From Clostridia bacterium (lineage in GTDB: Bacteria; Bacillota; Peptococcia; DRI-13; SM3-B62): a stretch of DNA of 60,021 nucleotides. The DNA lies in contig JAHDSQ010000015.1 of NCBI GenBank assembly GCA_018432615.1, positions 1 through 60,021 of the forward strand. The letters run 5' to 3'. This document shows, in pieces, positions 1 to 8,551 of the stretch. The translations under genes and the position numbers were made by a program. The stretch's first letter is position 1. The number at the start of each line of letters is the position of its first letter. The notes below the pieces were generated by a model. It was not told the origin of the DNA and did not search any database. It worked only from the letters and a program-made list of their open reading frames with translations.

Positions 1-123
1 ACATTTTAACCACCCCTGACGATGTTGTTATGTGCAAGCTTTTTTAGCCATATCGTACATTTCCTTTGCACTTAATTATATCATTTTTCAGGGGAAAAGT
101 CTTATTTCATGCGGTTTTGCGGG

Positions 124-924
124 TTATTCATCAGCCCCTATGGTAACGGTCGCACTTTCTTCACCCCCGGAATAGATCGCCTCGCTGTATAGTCCATAAA
201 ACTCGCTCCCACCAGATATAGTGCCACCTGTCAATATAGTGTACGTCTTACCCTTTTCAAGACTTGGCGAACTGAAAACCATGCTTTGATAACCTTTTTC
301 CGCCTCAAAAACCAGCGCCTCTCTGTCATCTTCCATAATACATAAGGGAGTATTTGTAAGAGTACCGCCATTGATAGTAATATCCGTTTCCGCGTTAAAC
401 CCATCGTCACTACACACCGCAGTAATCAAACCACCATTTATAATAATATCACCCCCATTGATGATCACATCATCATCGCTTTCAATGCCGTGTCCATTAT
501 TTCCTGTCACAACTAACTTCCCGTCTCCTTCAATAATCAAGGTGTCATTGCTGAAAATAGCCGCATTGTATTCACTGTTACCTCCGTCACTCATCGTGTT
601 AACCGTACCCGTTTTCAAAATCACTGTGATTTCTTTGGCATCGATGATTTGTAGCGCAGGCCCTCTGCTGTTGGTTATTTCAACGCCGGCCAGTTCAATA
701 TATACCTTTTCTTTTGTATCAACCGTTATCTGTCCGCCATTAAGCTCACCACTGATAGAATAGTAACCGCCTGAGGTAATAGCTTCATTGTTTCCTTCGG
801 TAAGGATAATAACCTTAGTCGAGGCAGTATCTTCATCATTCTCAACTTCGACTTGAACACAACCTGCTACAAATACCATAGTTAATAATCCCAGCAGTAG
901 TAATAATAAAGGCATCCTTTTCAT
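124..924 (-). CDS. Lipoprotein with carbohydrate-binding-like (DUF4353-type) domain
   Basis: A 266-residue secreted lipoprotein. Seen: Lys/Arg start, a Leu-rich hydrophobic stretch and a lipobox VAGC at about residues 19-22, so the mature protein should be lipid-anchored outside the membrane. The body has the short beta-strand repeats (INGG, IIING, GHGIES, DGFNAE) of the right-handed-helix-like domain called DUF4353/carbohydrate-binding in clostridia. It lies 37 bp downstream of the DUF4956 membrane gene and the VTC gene, an association known in Firmicutes, so the three are probably one operon. The first ATG directly abuts AAAGGA; the fourth codon, also ATG, has better spacing and may be the true start. 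Ligand unknown. Confidence 0.75.
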   Translation of the reverse strand: MKRMPLLLLLLGLLTMVFVAGCVQVEVENDEDTASTKVIILTEGNNEAITSGGYYSISGELNGGQITVDTKEKVYIELAGVEITNSRGPALQIIDAKEITVILKTGTVNTMSDGGNSEYNAAIFSNDTLIIEGDGKLVVTGNNGHGIESDDDVIINGGDIIINGGLITAVCSDDGFNAETDITINGGTLTNTPLCIMEDDREALVFEAEKGYQSMVFSSPSLEKGKTYTILTGGTISGGSEFYGLYSEAIYSGGEESATVTIGADE

Positions 925-932
925 TCCTTTAT

Positions 933-950
933 GTCGAGCAGATACTCGAC
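933..950. repeat. Perfect hairpin just upstream of the lipoprotein start
   Basis: GTCGAG, six bases, then CTCGAC forms a 6-bp perfect hairpin between the DUF4956 stop and the ribosome-binding region of the lipoprotein gene. It has no U-run, so it is not a terminator. It could be an RNA-processing or translational element in the operon. Function is inferred only. Confidence 0.35.
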
Positions 951-961
951 TTCCACCTCCC

Positions 962-1582
962 TTAATTATAGCCCTTTTCGCCGTATTCCTTTGCAGTCAG
1001 AATGATTCTTAGGTTACCATTTCTGGCCCGCAGCCTGTCAATAAACTGCTTCTTACCCGCTCCCTCTTTCATATTGATATTGTAGGTCACTTCAAAAAGC
1101 GCGCCGAAGTTCACTGTTTTAAGGCGCTGAAAGCTGCTCGCTGTGGTGTATTCGGCAAAAACATCCTCAAATAAACCCTGATATTCCAGATCCTCGGGTA
1201 TAGTGATCCTCAATTTCATCGGCGCATTTTTCTGTTCGGCATACTTGAGAACATTTAATGCGGTTATCACTGCACAGAGAATCACTGCAAACATTACCGC
1301 ATAAGCGATATATCCCATACCGCAGGCTAACCCTACTCCCAAGGTAAAAAAGACATAAGCAATGTCCTTCGGATTCCCGGGAGCACTTCTGAAACGGATC
1401 AAACTGAAAGCACCCGCTAAACTGAAAGCCCTTGCCACATTGTTGCCTACTAATAATATTATTAAAGCAATAATCGCCGGAAGCATAATTAATGTAACGG
1501 CAAAACTGCTTGAGTATCCTTCTTTCCGTTGATTCCCGATATAAACGATGCTGATAAACAGCCCCACGGCAAGAGCAGCCAA
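962..1582 (-). CDS. DUF4956 family membrane protein, probably N-terminally truncated
   Basis: A 206-residue open frame with about three to four membrane segments in the first 100 residues and a soluble C-terminal domain. The stretch around NNVARAFSLAGAFSLIRFRS and GNPKDIAYVFF is the typical core of DUF4956 proteins, which accompany VTC-domain polyphosphate polymerases. Family members usually carry some 25-30 more residues before this point, including a first membrane helix. Here the frame is closed by a TAA ten codons upstream of the only available start, a TTG at 1580-1582 with no Shine-Dalgarno. The reading frame lies inside the 3' end of the upstream VTC gene, and both genes appear cut at the same place. 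Likely a deletion product; activity is doubtful. Confidence 0.6.
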   Translation of the reverse strand: MAALAVGLFISIVYIGNQRKEGYSSSFAVTLIMLPAIIALIILLVGNNVARAFSLAGAFSLIRFRSAPGNPKDIAYVFFTLGVGLACGMGYIAYAVMFAVILCAVITALNVLKYAEQKNAPMKLRITIPEDLEYQGLFEDVFAEYTTASSFQRLKTVNFGALFEVTYNINMKEGAGKKQFIDRLRARNGNLRIILTAKEYGEKGYN

Positions 1583-2202
1583 AGAGGAATAGCCTCTGGC
1601 ATCTTAATTTCCATTAAGTACTGGTCGTCTGCAAGTAATTTCTTGTTTGGGGCATCAATCTCCGAAAACGACCTGTCCCTGGATGTCTGAATGTTTTTGT
1701 CAAAGGTTATACGCAGGCTTTCGTTTTCTTTGCTAAAAAAGGCCATTCTTTCATAACTTATCAAGACCTTAGGTTCCACCTTGTAACGATTTAAAAAGCA
1801 AGTGATTTCCTCTATTACCTGATCGTTTAAGAAATCCTTGCAAAGAGGTCGTTTACCCTTTTCCACAAAGTCATAGGCTTCAGATAATTTCATTGTCGCC
1901 CTTCTTTTGGAAACCACACCTCCTATCTTTTTCTTCAGCTCTAAAAATACGATTTTGTCCGGACAATCGGGAATAGTGTAACTGCGAAGTCTAAGCTTTT
2001 CCTTGTAATACGGCTTAGAGATTGAGTGCCTGATAATATCGTTGTTGTCTGTGTCATAGTAGATATTAAAAATGGTGTAACACTGCCCGTTACGGCAGTA
2101 CTTATCCGGTTGCATAACTTGAAAAAGCCTTTCCTGCAGGATTTTAAAGGTGGCTTCACTCAACAGGTATTTGTTTTCGCATCTTTGAAAAGACCTCCCC
2201 AT
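1489..2202 (-). CDS. VTC-domain (polyphosphate polymerase-like) protein with altered C-terminus
   Basis: 237 residues. The N-terminal 205 or so match the VTC domain, a triphosphate-tunnel fold that makes polyphosphate from ATP in yeast Vtc4. Visible family features are FQRCENKYLL at the start, the basic KEKLRLRSY strand, FLELKKKIGGVVSKRR, and YLMEIKMPEAIPLW near residue 205. Relatives continue with a conserved tail (leucine-rich segment, then a Ser-Lys-Tyr region) of about 30 residues. Here the frame instead runs into the coding sequence of the DUF4956 gene and ends with an unrelated 30-residue tail. That points to a deletion fusing the two genes out of frame. First gene of a probable three-gene operon behind a terminator at 2.3 kb. 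Confidence 0.65.
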   Translation of the reverse strand: MGRSFQRCENKYLLSEATFKILQERLFQVMQPDKYCRNGQCYTIFNIYYDTDNNDIIRHSISKPYYKEKLRLRSYTIPDCPDKIVFLELKKKIGGVVSKRRATMKLSEAYDFVEKGKRPLCKDFLNDQVIEEITCFLNRYKVEPKVLISYERMAFFSKENESLRITFDKNIQTSRDRSFSEIDAPNKKLLADDQYLMEIKMPEAIPLWLLLPWGCLSASFISGINGKKDTQAVLPLH

Positions 2203-2304
2203 GTGAATACTCCCCTTTTCTTTTTATCCTGCACTCATTATAAGCGGTCTCCTTGAAATTCCCTTGTTCACACCGTGATTATTTCGTGAAGCTTTTACGG
2301 CACA

Positions 2305-2345
2305 AAAAAAAACGCGCCTAAGTCGCTTCCTTTGGCGCGTTTTGC
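2305..2345 (-). terminator. Rho-independent terminator of the two-component operon
   Basis: Minus strand: AAAACGCGCC, a 15-base loop, GGCGCGTTTT, then a run of T. It lies between the histidine kinase stop and the VTC gene, separating the two transcription units. The symmetrical A/T flanks could also let it work from the other side. Confidence 0.85.
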
Positions 2346-2351
2346 CAAGTC

Positions 2352-3812
2352 TTATATTTTTAAAACGAACCAAAATACACTGCCCCGTTTCACTTCAGAA
2401 GAAACACCGTATTCACCATCATGCAAATCAATGATTGATTTTACAATGGAAAGGCCCAGTCCTGTACCGGCAACGGCTCGCTTGTGGGTCTTATCCAGTT
2501 TGTAGTACCTATCCCAAATATACGGCAAGTCTTCTTCTGAGATGCCCTCTCCGCTGTCAATAACCTCTATCTTCACTTTCCCACTGTCTGCCGTTTGCCT
2601 CACAACGACACTTTTGTCCTTACCGGTGTAGTTAACAGCGTTAATCAACAGATTGTAAAATGCCTGGGAAATCTTTGTTTCATCCGCTGTGATATAGATT
2701 TCACAGTCATAAAGAAATTTAATAGTATATCCGTCTGTACGAAGCATCTCATTCATTCGCTTAATAGTCGCCTTGATACTTTCCGTCAGATTGTAATTGC
2801 TGAGTTGCAGACTCTGCACACCGGCCTGGAGCTTGGAAATATCTAACACATCGTTGACTAAAGTGGTAAGCCGTCTAGTTTCATCTACGATAATCTGTGC
2901 ATTTTCAGCATTGCTCTCATCCGGAAAGTCACGCATCGCTTCGGCGTAACCGCCGATTAAGGTCAACGGCGTCCTGAGATCATGGGATATATTGGCAATA
3001 AGTTCTTGTCGTAAGCCTTCGACTTTGGAAAGTTCTTTAGCCGTATAGTTCAATGTCTCGGACAACTCGCTGATTTCCTTGTATCCATCCCCATGGAACT
3101 CCGTCTCATAATTGCCGGAAGCCAACATTTTGGCACTTTCATTTATTCTCTCAATAGGCTGTGATACTCTTTTGGCTATAACAAAAGCCAGAAGAGCAGA
3201 AAAGATAATCATAAATCCCGTAACATAATAGAGTTGAGTCCGCAACGTTGTAACCGTTGCATTCACAGGAGAAATGACGGAATTCAAAAGCAGCATCACA
3301 CTACGCCCGCTATTATCCGTTATGACTTTAGCATAAATAATTGTTTCTTGCCTCTCTATACCCGGCGGAGGAATCCTGCCTATGAACTTATTTTCCTCAT
3401 ATACCCTGTCTTGATAAATGTCGCCATGGCGATAATACTCCAAGAGCTCACCGCCCTTTTCCTCTGTTTTCTTGAACAACACAGCCTTTTCAAAGGGTGG
3501 CATCCTTTGTATGATACCGTCCCTCAAGATGCCGGAAGAAAAAAGCTCCATGCCGTTTTCTAATACAACTTCAACGCAAACGTCATTAGCGACAGCAATC
3601 CGCTCTATTAATTCAGGCAGATCCTCGTTTTCAATATTCTTGATAATGGCAGCCGCACTGCTATTTATTTCTTTGATTTTGATGTTTTTATAAAAGCTTT
3701 CTAAAAACACAACCTGAAAAAGCCACAATAAAACTAAAAGGGCGGAGCAAAACCCCAGGAGGAAAATGAAAATCTTCCATTTGATGCTGATATTGATACT
3801 TATACCTTTCAT
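2352..3812 (-). CDS. Sensor histidine kinase (HAMP/HisKA/HATPase)
   Basis: 486 residues, inner-membrane sensor of an OmpR-family two-component system. Order: membrane helix at about 12-35, extracytoplasmic sensing region at about 36-190, second helix at about 195-213 (MIIFSALLAFVIA), HAMP at about 215-265, HisKA with the phospho-accepting His in ELIANISHDLRTPLT (about 275), N box near LLINAVNYT, and ATP-binding G boxes DSGEGI and GTGLGLSIVKS near the end. Length is normal. Its ATG overlaps the response-regulator stop by four bases (ATGA), so the pair is translationally coupled. The signal is unknown; the neighbouring VTC/DUF4956/lipoprotein operon is a plausible target. Confidence 0.93.
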   Translation of the reverse strand: MKGISINISIKWKIFIFLLGFCSALLVLLWLFQVVFLESFYKNIKIKEINSSAAAIIKNIENEDLPELIERIAVANDVCVEVVLENGMELFSSGILRDGIIQRMPPFEKAVLFKKTEEKGGELLEYYRHGDIYQDRVYEENKFIGRIPPPGIERQETIIYAKVITDNSGRSVMLLLNSVISPVNATVTTLRTQLYYVTGFMIIFSALLAFVIAKRVSQPIERINESAKMLASGNYETEFHGDGYKEISELSETLNYTAKELSKVEGLRQELIANISHDLRTPLTLIGGYAEAMRDFPDESNAENAQIIVDETRRLTTLVNDVLDISKLQAGVQSLQLSNYNLTESIKATIKRMNEMLRTDGYTIKFLYDCEIYITADETKISQAFYNLLINAVNYTGKDKSVVVRQTADSGKVKIEVIDSGEGISEEDLPYIWDRYYKLDKTHKRAVAGTGLGLSIVKSIIDLHDGEYGVSSEVKRGSVFWFVLKI

Positions 3813-4498
3813 TGCTCTCTTCCTTTTCTTGAATCAAAACGATATCCGACACCGCGGAGGGTAGTAATATGATTCGCATAAACACCCAGTGATTTGCGAA
3901 GCAGCTTGATATGCGTGTCCAACGTCCTGTCATCACCGAAAAAGTCGTACCCCCAAACCTCGGTAATAAGCCTTTCCCGGGTCAGCGCTATGTCGATATT
4001 TTTAAGCAGATAAGACAATAAATCGTACTCCTTTGGTGACATATCAATATCTTTCCCGTCTATCGTCACCCGCCTGGCAGTAAAATCAACCACCAATCCC
4101 TCTATTGTCAAAGTTTCATGAACATCCTTTGCCCCTTTACCGCAACGTTTTATTATGGCTTCTATTCTCATCATCAGCTCTCGGGGAGAAAAAGGCTTAA
4201 CAACATAATCGTCTATTCCCAACTCGAAACCGTGAATCTTATCATACTCCTCTCCGCGCGCCGAGAGCATTAAAACCGGAGTATCCTGAGTTTTTCTGAT
4301 TTCCTTCACCGCAGAAAAGCCGTCAAGTTCCGGCATCATAATATCCATAATAATAATATCGAACCGCTCTTTTCTGCAACACTCAATCGCCTCCATACCA
4401 TTGGAAGCCTCTGTTACGTCGTGTCCTTCAAAAAGCGCATATTTTTTTATTAGGGCCCTGATTTTTTCCTCATCATCTGTAATCAATATCTTATACAC
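3809..4498 (-). CDS. OmpR-family response regulator
   Basis: 229 residues. Receiver domain at 1-115 with the acidic pair D8/D9, phosphorylation site D52 in IIIMDIMMPELDG, and the conserved Lys in VVKPFSPREL. Winged-helix DNA-binding domain at about 130-226, ending HITTLRGVGYRFD, typical of OmpR/PhoB regulators. First gene of a two-gene operon with the downstream kinase (overlap ATGA). Full length, no odd features. Confidence 0.95.
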   Translation of the reverse strand: MYKILITDDEEKIRALIKKYALFEGHDVTEASNGMEAIECCRKERFDIIIMDIMMPELDGFSAVKEIRKTQDTPVLMLSARGEEYDKIHGFELGIDDYVVKPFSPRELMMRIEAIIKRCGKGAKDVHETLTIEGLVVDFTARRVTIDGKDIDMSPKEYDLLSYLLKNIDIALTRERLITEVWGYDFFGDDRTLDTHIKLLRKSLGVYANHITTLRGVGYRFDSRKGREQ

Positions 4499-4638
4499 GC
4501 CGTTTCACTCCAATTAATCCATCTCATTGAATTTATTGTAACAAAGGTTTGTGAAGCTTGCTTGAATTTTTATGGAATTCTATCTGAATAACTGCTAAAT
4601 TTATTAGGCTTGATTCACTCACTTAATTCACTCATGCC

Positions 4639-4667
4639 TTTACTTTAAGTGTTGTTATAGATATAAT
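4639..4667 (+). promoter_or_regulatory. Probable sigma-A promoter of the peroxiredoxin gene
   Basis: TTTACT, 17 bases, TATAAT, ending 51 bases before the ATG. The -10 box is perfect and the -35 is partial. No other promoter-like pair is evident in this 220-bp gap. Confidence 0.55.
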
Positions 4668-4718
4668 TAATTATGTACAGGCAATGGTTGCCAAAAAGAA
4701 GAAAGGAGAGGGATTACC

Positions 4719-5312
4719 ATGTTAGTTACAAAAAAAGCTCCAAATTTCACGGCTAATGCATTTTATCAGGGCAAAATCAAGAAAGTATCATTAGAAGACT
4801 ATCGCGGGAAATGGCTCGTCCTTTGTTTTTATCCGGGGGATTTCACCTTTGTCTGACCCACGGAGATCTCACACATAGCAGTTGGCTATGATAAACTTCA
4901 AGCACTGGGAGTAGAAGTCCTTTCTGCCAGTACGGACAGCGTTCATTCTCACAAGGTATGGAACGAAACAGAACTCAGTAAAATGGTTGGTAACGATATT
5001 CCCTTCCCCATGCTTTCCGACCAAAACGGCACTATCGGAAAACTCTACGGAGTTTACGACGAGGATGCGGGCGTCAATATTCGCGGACGTTTCTTGATTG
5101 ACCCGGAGGGAATTATTCAAGCGGCAGAGGTTTTAAGCCCACCTGTAGGTCGGAACCCCGCTGAATTGCTCCGCCAAATCAAAGCTTTTCAACACAATCA
5201 AAAAACCGGCGAGGTTATGCCCTCAGGTTGGACTGAAGGAGGACAAACGCTGAAACCTACCCCTGCCATGGCCGGAAAGGTTTGGGAGGTTTGGCAGCCA
5301 CCGAAGGAATAA
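4719..5312 (+). CDS. Selenocysteine-containing peroxiredoxin (AhpC/TSA, in-frame UGA)
   Basis: A 197-residue peroxiredoxin when the UGA at 4854-4856 is read as selenocysteine (Sec46). The upstream part from ATG 4719 (Shine-Dalgarno GAAAGGAGAG) encodes MLVTKKAPNFTANAF and ends FYPGDFTFV. The UGA stands exactly where the peroxidatic Cys of the FTFVCPTE motif belongs, and reading resumes with PTEIS and the usual AhpC-like fold (GVEVLSASTDS, FPMLSD, RGRFLIDPEG, WQPPKE). The enzyme should reduce hydrogen peroxide and organic peroxides, using thioredoxin- or AhpF-like partners. An ordinary gene call would start at 4983 and miss the catalytic half. A hairpin suited to SECIS function lies right after the UGA. 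Expression needs SelA/B/C/D elsewhere in the genome. Confidence 0.9.
4857..4890 (+). promoter_or_regulatory. Putative bacterial SECIS element
   Basis: Immediately downstream of the UGA, CATAGC (4874-4879), loop AGTTG, GCTATG (4885-4890) forms a perfect 6-bp stem with a small loop containing GU. The loop is about 25 bases past the UGA, in the range known for bacterial SECIS elements that bind SelB. Structure seen; SelB binding is inferred. Confidence 0.6.
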
Positions 5313-5339
5313 AAAGAAAGTACAAGGTTGAATTATTTA

Positions 5340-5370
5340 GGGGCAGTTGCTTTTAGCAACTGCCCCTTTA
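5340..5370 (+). terminator. Terminator of the peroxiredoxin gene
   Basis: GGGGCAGTTGC, five-base loop, GCAACTGCCCC, then TTTA. A perfect 11-bp stem 27 bases after the stop codon. Confidence 0.85.
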
Positions 5371-5405
5371 ACTTGCTATCCTTTTTTAATATACCTTGCT
5401 GCTTA

Positions 5406-6125
5406 TTACAAAGTAACTGACTTTATTTCCGTTATCTCCCACTGCCCTTGTTGAGTTTTTACACAATCAAACATTACGGTATCATTCTCATTAATTAATA
5501 TCTGAGCCTCACCGGTTCCCTGGAAATGCTCTTTAACATCTTCAGAAAGCTTGAAAACAACCGGTTCGTCATTTCCCGGAAAATCCACACCCGGTGCCAG
5601 CTCTATTTCTATAAAGTTGTTATCGGCCTGCCCAATATACATACCAATTAAACCACCGTAGCAATCGGAATTATTCTCCCCTTGGTCCCTTGCTTCAGTC
5701 ATATCAAGACTTGCTAAAAGACAGAGTTCGGCCTCTTCCGTAAACCTCAACAGTAAATGAGGATATAGTCCCTGTTGTTTCACTTCCTCATCTTGTCCGG
5801 GCGATAATAGCTTTGCCGAAAGGTAAATAAAATCATCCTCTTTTTTTGCATCGGTAATCTTAATACCATAGCCTTCCTCCGGCATTTCGCCGGCACATAT
5901 CAACATGTACTTGTAACCATCTACATAACTAACGCTATGAGTATACTTTGTTTTATACGATTCTTCGTACCACTGTTGCAAAGCTTCGTCTTTAAGAACA
6001 TCAGGTTCTATCGTCTCGAACTCCACATTCCCTATTTTTTGGGGCACCGCTTCCTTCTTCCCGCATGCAATTGCAAGCGTAAATATCAGAATAATTATTA
6101 CCGGTAGCAACAGCTTTTTCCTCAT
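5406..6125 (-). CDS. Lipoprotein of unknown function
   Basis: 239 residues. Signal peptide MRKKLLLPVIIILIFTLA followed by lipobox AIAC (Cys21), so it is exported and lipid-anchored. The mature part is acidic with alternating beta segments, and no recognised domain is visible. Alone on the minus strand, with 121 bp to the downstream AbrB-family gene and the peroxiredoxin terminator behind it. I do not recognise the family. Confidence 0.75.
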   Translation of the reverse strand: MRKKLLLPVIIILIFTLAIACGKKEAVPQKIGNVEFETIEPDVLKDEALQQWYEESYKTKYTHSVSYVDGYKYMLICAGEMPEEGYGIKITDAKKEDDFIYLSAKLLSPGQDEEVKQQGLYPHLLLRFTEEAELCLLASLDMTEARDQGENNSDCYGGLIGMYIGQADNNFIEIELAPGVDFPGNDEPVVFKLSEDVKEHFQGTGEAQILINENDTVMFDCVKTQQGQWEITEIKSVTL

Positions 6126-6246
6126 CTTTTCATCCCCCGTTGATTAACCCTTTTTAAGGTACTATGCCCATTATATCATGAAAAATATATCTTAGACACG
6201 GTAAACTCTGTATATACGAACCATTCATACAGGAGTTCACCTGAAA

Positions 6247-7242
6247 CTACCCGGATAAAAAGATATACCCCTCCAAAGGCGCAAATAAAACAACGGTTGC
6301 CAATCTGAGAATCTGAAAAACAGCCACGCGCCCTGAATCCGCCTCAAGCTCCATGGCAAGAATGACAATCGGGGTCAAACCGGCCGGGGCTGTCGCTAAA
6401 AAACAGGTAGTCAAGTCCCAAGCGGTGGTCTTATGCAGGATAAACCCTAATAAGAGACTGCTGCCCAGAAGCATAATATTCAAGCAAATGATAGGGATTA
6501 AATAGTCTGGTATCCCCAAAATACTCTCCCTGGTCGCAGTTAATCCAATCAATCCTCCAACACCGATTTGCACATAGTTCTGGAAGTTCCGGTTAACCTC
6601 AAGTTTGATATCCCTTACCCTAATGTAGAGTCCAACCCCCAGCATTGGACCTAATAGATTACTCGCAGGCATCCCCGTGAGAGTTAATAAAACAGAGGAA
6701 ACAATACTCACTATAATAATTGCCAGCCATTCCCGTTTTGCCGAGAGTTCTCCCTCAACTGCAATACACGTAGACTCCTTGCAAGCCCGCTTTGCCAAGA
6801 AGGGAATAATCAACATTGTTGCGAAAAGACGTGAGGAATGAAGCAGCGCCACAACAAATGTATCGGCATCAAAAGACATTGCAATTAATGACACTTCCAC
6901 GATTCCGCCGGGTAGAGCGGAAAACAAGGCCGTCTCTTTTGTCAAACCCAGAAATACCAATAACCTGGCCGTTACCCAAGAGGCTGTAATAATCCAGCCG
7001 GCTACCAATAAGATTTCTTTAATCATACCCTTTAATTTAACATTGAATCTCAATCCCATTATCATACCCATCAGCGTCGACAGCACAGGCTTCACCCATA
7101 TGGGAATAGCCATATTCATCCCAAAAAAGCTGGCCATACTAATCACAACCAGTGGGCCCAAGATTGTCGGGGTAGGCAGTTTTAGTTTTTCAAAGCACTG
7201 CCAACCTGCAATGCAAAGAAGATAAAATACTATTAAGTCCAT
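6247..7242 (-). CDS. AbrB family membrane protein (putative transporter)
   Basis: 331 residues with about nine to ten hydrophobic helices and an internal duplication: each half has a segment of the GLTKETALFSALPGGIVEVSLIA / LTTCFLATAPAGLTPIVILA kind. This is the pattern of the AbrB membrane family (named after E. coli AbrB, unrelated to the Bacillus regulator). It follows malic enzyme with 31 bp between them and may share its transcript. That would suit a role with dicarboxylates, but the substrate is not established. Confidence 0.8.
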   Translation of the reverse strand: MDLIVFYLLCIAGWQCFEKLKLPTPTILGPLVVISMASFFGMNMAIPIWVKPVLSTLMGMIMGLRFNVKLKGMIKEILLVAGWIITASWVTARLLVFLGLTKETALFSALPGGIVEVSLIAMSFDADTFVVALLHSSRLFATMLIIPFLAKRACKESTCIAVEGELSAKREWLAIIIVSIVSSVLLTLTGMPASNLLGPMLGVGLYIRVRDIKLEVNRNFQNYVQIGVGGLIGLTATRESILGIPDYLIPIICLNIMLLGSSLLLGFILHKTTAWDLTTCFLATAPAGLTPIVILAMELEADSGRVAVFQILRLATVVLFAPLEGYIFLSG

Positions 7243-7273
7243 GATGCCATCACTCTGCTGTTCATTATTTTGT

Positions 7274-8509
7274 TCATTCCAGGCACATCTTCATCTTTCT
7301 TTCAGCCAAACGCAATTCCTCATCATAAGTAAGAACCTTGCGGGCGACCCCCGATTTCACTGCTGCCTCGGCCACTGCCGCGGCCACTCTCGGACCCACT
7401 CGCAGGTCAAATGCCCTAGGTATCACATACTCGGCATTTAGCTCCTCTTCTTTGATTATATCGGCTAGCGCGTACGCCGCAGCTATTTTCATTTCCTCAT
7501 TAATGTCCTTAGCCATCACATCCATAGCTCCCCGGAATATCCCCGGGAATGCTAAGACATTGTTGACCTGATTCTGAAAATCCGACCTGCCGGTCCCTAC
7601 TACTTTTGCTCCCGCTTCAAACGCCTCCCGGGGATATATTTCCGGGTCCGGGTTCGCCATGGCAAAGACAATCGAATCTTTACTCATACTCTTTACCATT
7701 TCTTTTGTCAGCAGACCCGCTTTTGATACCCCTATAAAAGCATCCTTACCTTTTATTACTTCCTGTAGCGTTCCCTGTTGATTGTTATTATTTGTTTCCC
7801 GGGCAATGATTTCTTTTTCTTTGTTCATGCCTTCTTTGCGCCCTCTATAGATAGCTCCTTTGCTGTCGCACAACACGACATCCTTGATTCCGACGGATTT
7901 TAGGAGCCTGGTCACGCTAACGCCTGCAGCTCCTGCTCCGTTTACAATAACTTCTATTTCCGTTATTTCTTTACCTATTACTTTGGCGGCATTGATTATT
8001 CCTGAAAGAACTACCACTGCCGTGCCGTGCTGGTCATCATGAAAGACGGGTATATCTAAGATTTTCTTCAGTTCCCTTTCTATTTCAAAGCACCTGGGCG
8101 CCGAGATGTCTTCCAGGTTTATGCCACCAAAGGCTGGGGCTAATTGTTTGACCAGTTTTATGATTTCCTTTGCGTCTTTAGTATCAATACAGATCGGAAC
8201 GGCATCTACTCCTCCGAATTCCTTAAACAGTACACATTTCCCTTCCATTACCGGCAGAGAAGCTTCCGGCCCAATATCACCCAATCCTAATACAGCTGAA
8301 CCATCCGAAATGACAGCTATGTAGTTTGATTTGATGGTGTAATCATAGACCAATTCTTTGTTTTCCGCGATCCGCCGGCAGGGCTCGGCCACCCCCGGCG
8401 TATAGGCTATTGACAGGTCATCTTTGTTCTGAACGGGAACCTTGCTTATTACTTCCAGCTTTCCCTTAAGCTCCTTGTGTATCCTTAGCGCTTCTTGAGC
8501 ATAGTCCAT
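7274..8509 (-). CDS. Malic enzyme (oxaloacetate-decarboxylating malate dehydrogenase)
   Basis: 411 residues from the chosen start. Converts malate to pyruvate and CO2 with NAD(P). Visible: SIAYTPGVAEPCR, catalytic Lys region GKCVLFKEFGGVDAVPI, metal ligands in FHDDQHGTAVV, the dinucleotide-binding fold VNGAGAAGVSVTRLL, and FAMANPDPEIYP. The ATG at 8507-8509 is preferred because AGGAGGT lies 10 bases before it. An in-frame ATG 36 bp further upstream has no Shine-Dalgarno. Directly downstream of fumarase, so fumarate to malate to pyruvate is encoded by adjacent genes. Confidence 0.93.
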   Translation of the reverse strand: MDYAQEALRIHKELKGKLEVISKVPVQNKDDLSIAYTPGVAEPCRRIAENKELVYDYTIKSNYIAVISDGSAVLGLGDIGPEASLPVMEGKCVLFKEFGGVDAVPICIDTKDAKEIIKLVKQLAPAFGGINLEDISAPRCFEIERELKKILDIPVFHDDQHGTAVVVLSGIINAAKVIGKEITEIEVIVNGAGAAGVSVTRLLKSVGIKDVVLCDSKGAIYRGRKEGMNKEKEIIARETNNNNQQGTLQEVIKGKDAFIGVSKAGLLTKEMVKSMSKDSIVFAMANPDPEIYPREAFEAGAKVVGTGRSDFQNQVNNVLAFPGIFRGAMDVMAKDINEEMKIAAAYALADIIKEEELNAEYVIPRAFDLRVGPRVAAAVAEAAVKSGVARKVLTYDEELRLAERKMKMCLE

Positions 8510-8551
8510 TTCTTTATGTACCTCCTCGAATTCTACCACTATCATCTTTTT

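Noticed and set aside
4983..5312. Short 109-residue peroxiredoxin fragment as a pseudogene
   Set aside because: The upstream half is in frame and intact apart from a UGA at the catalytic position, so selenocysteine decoding explains it better.
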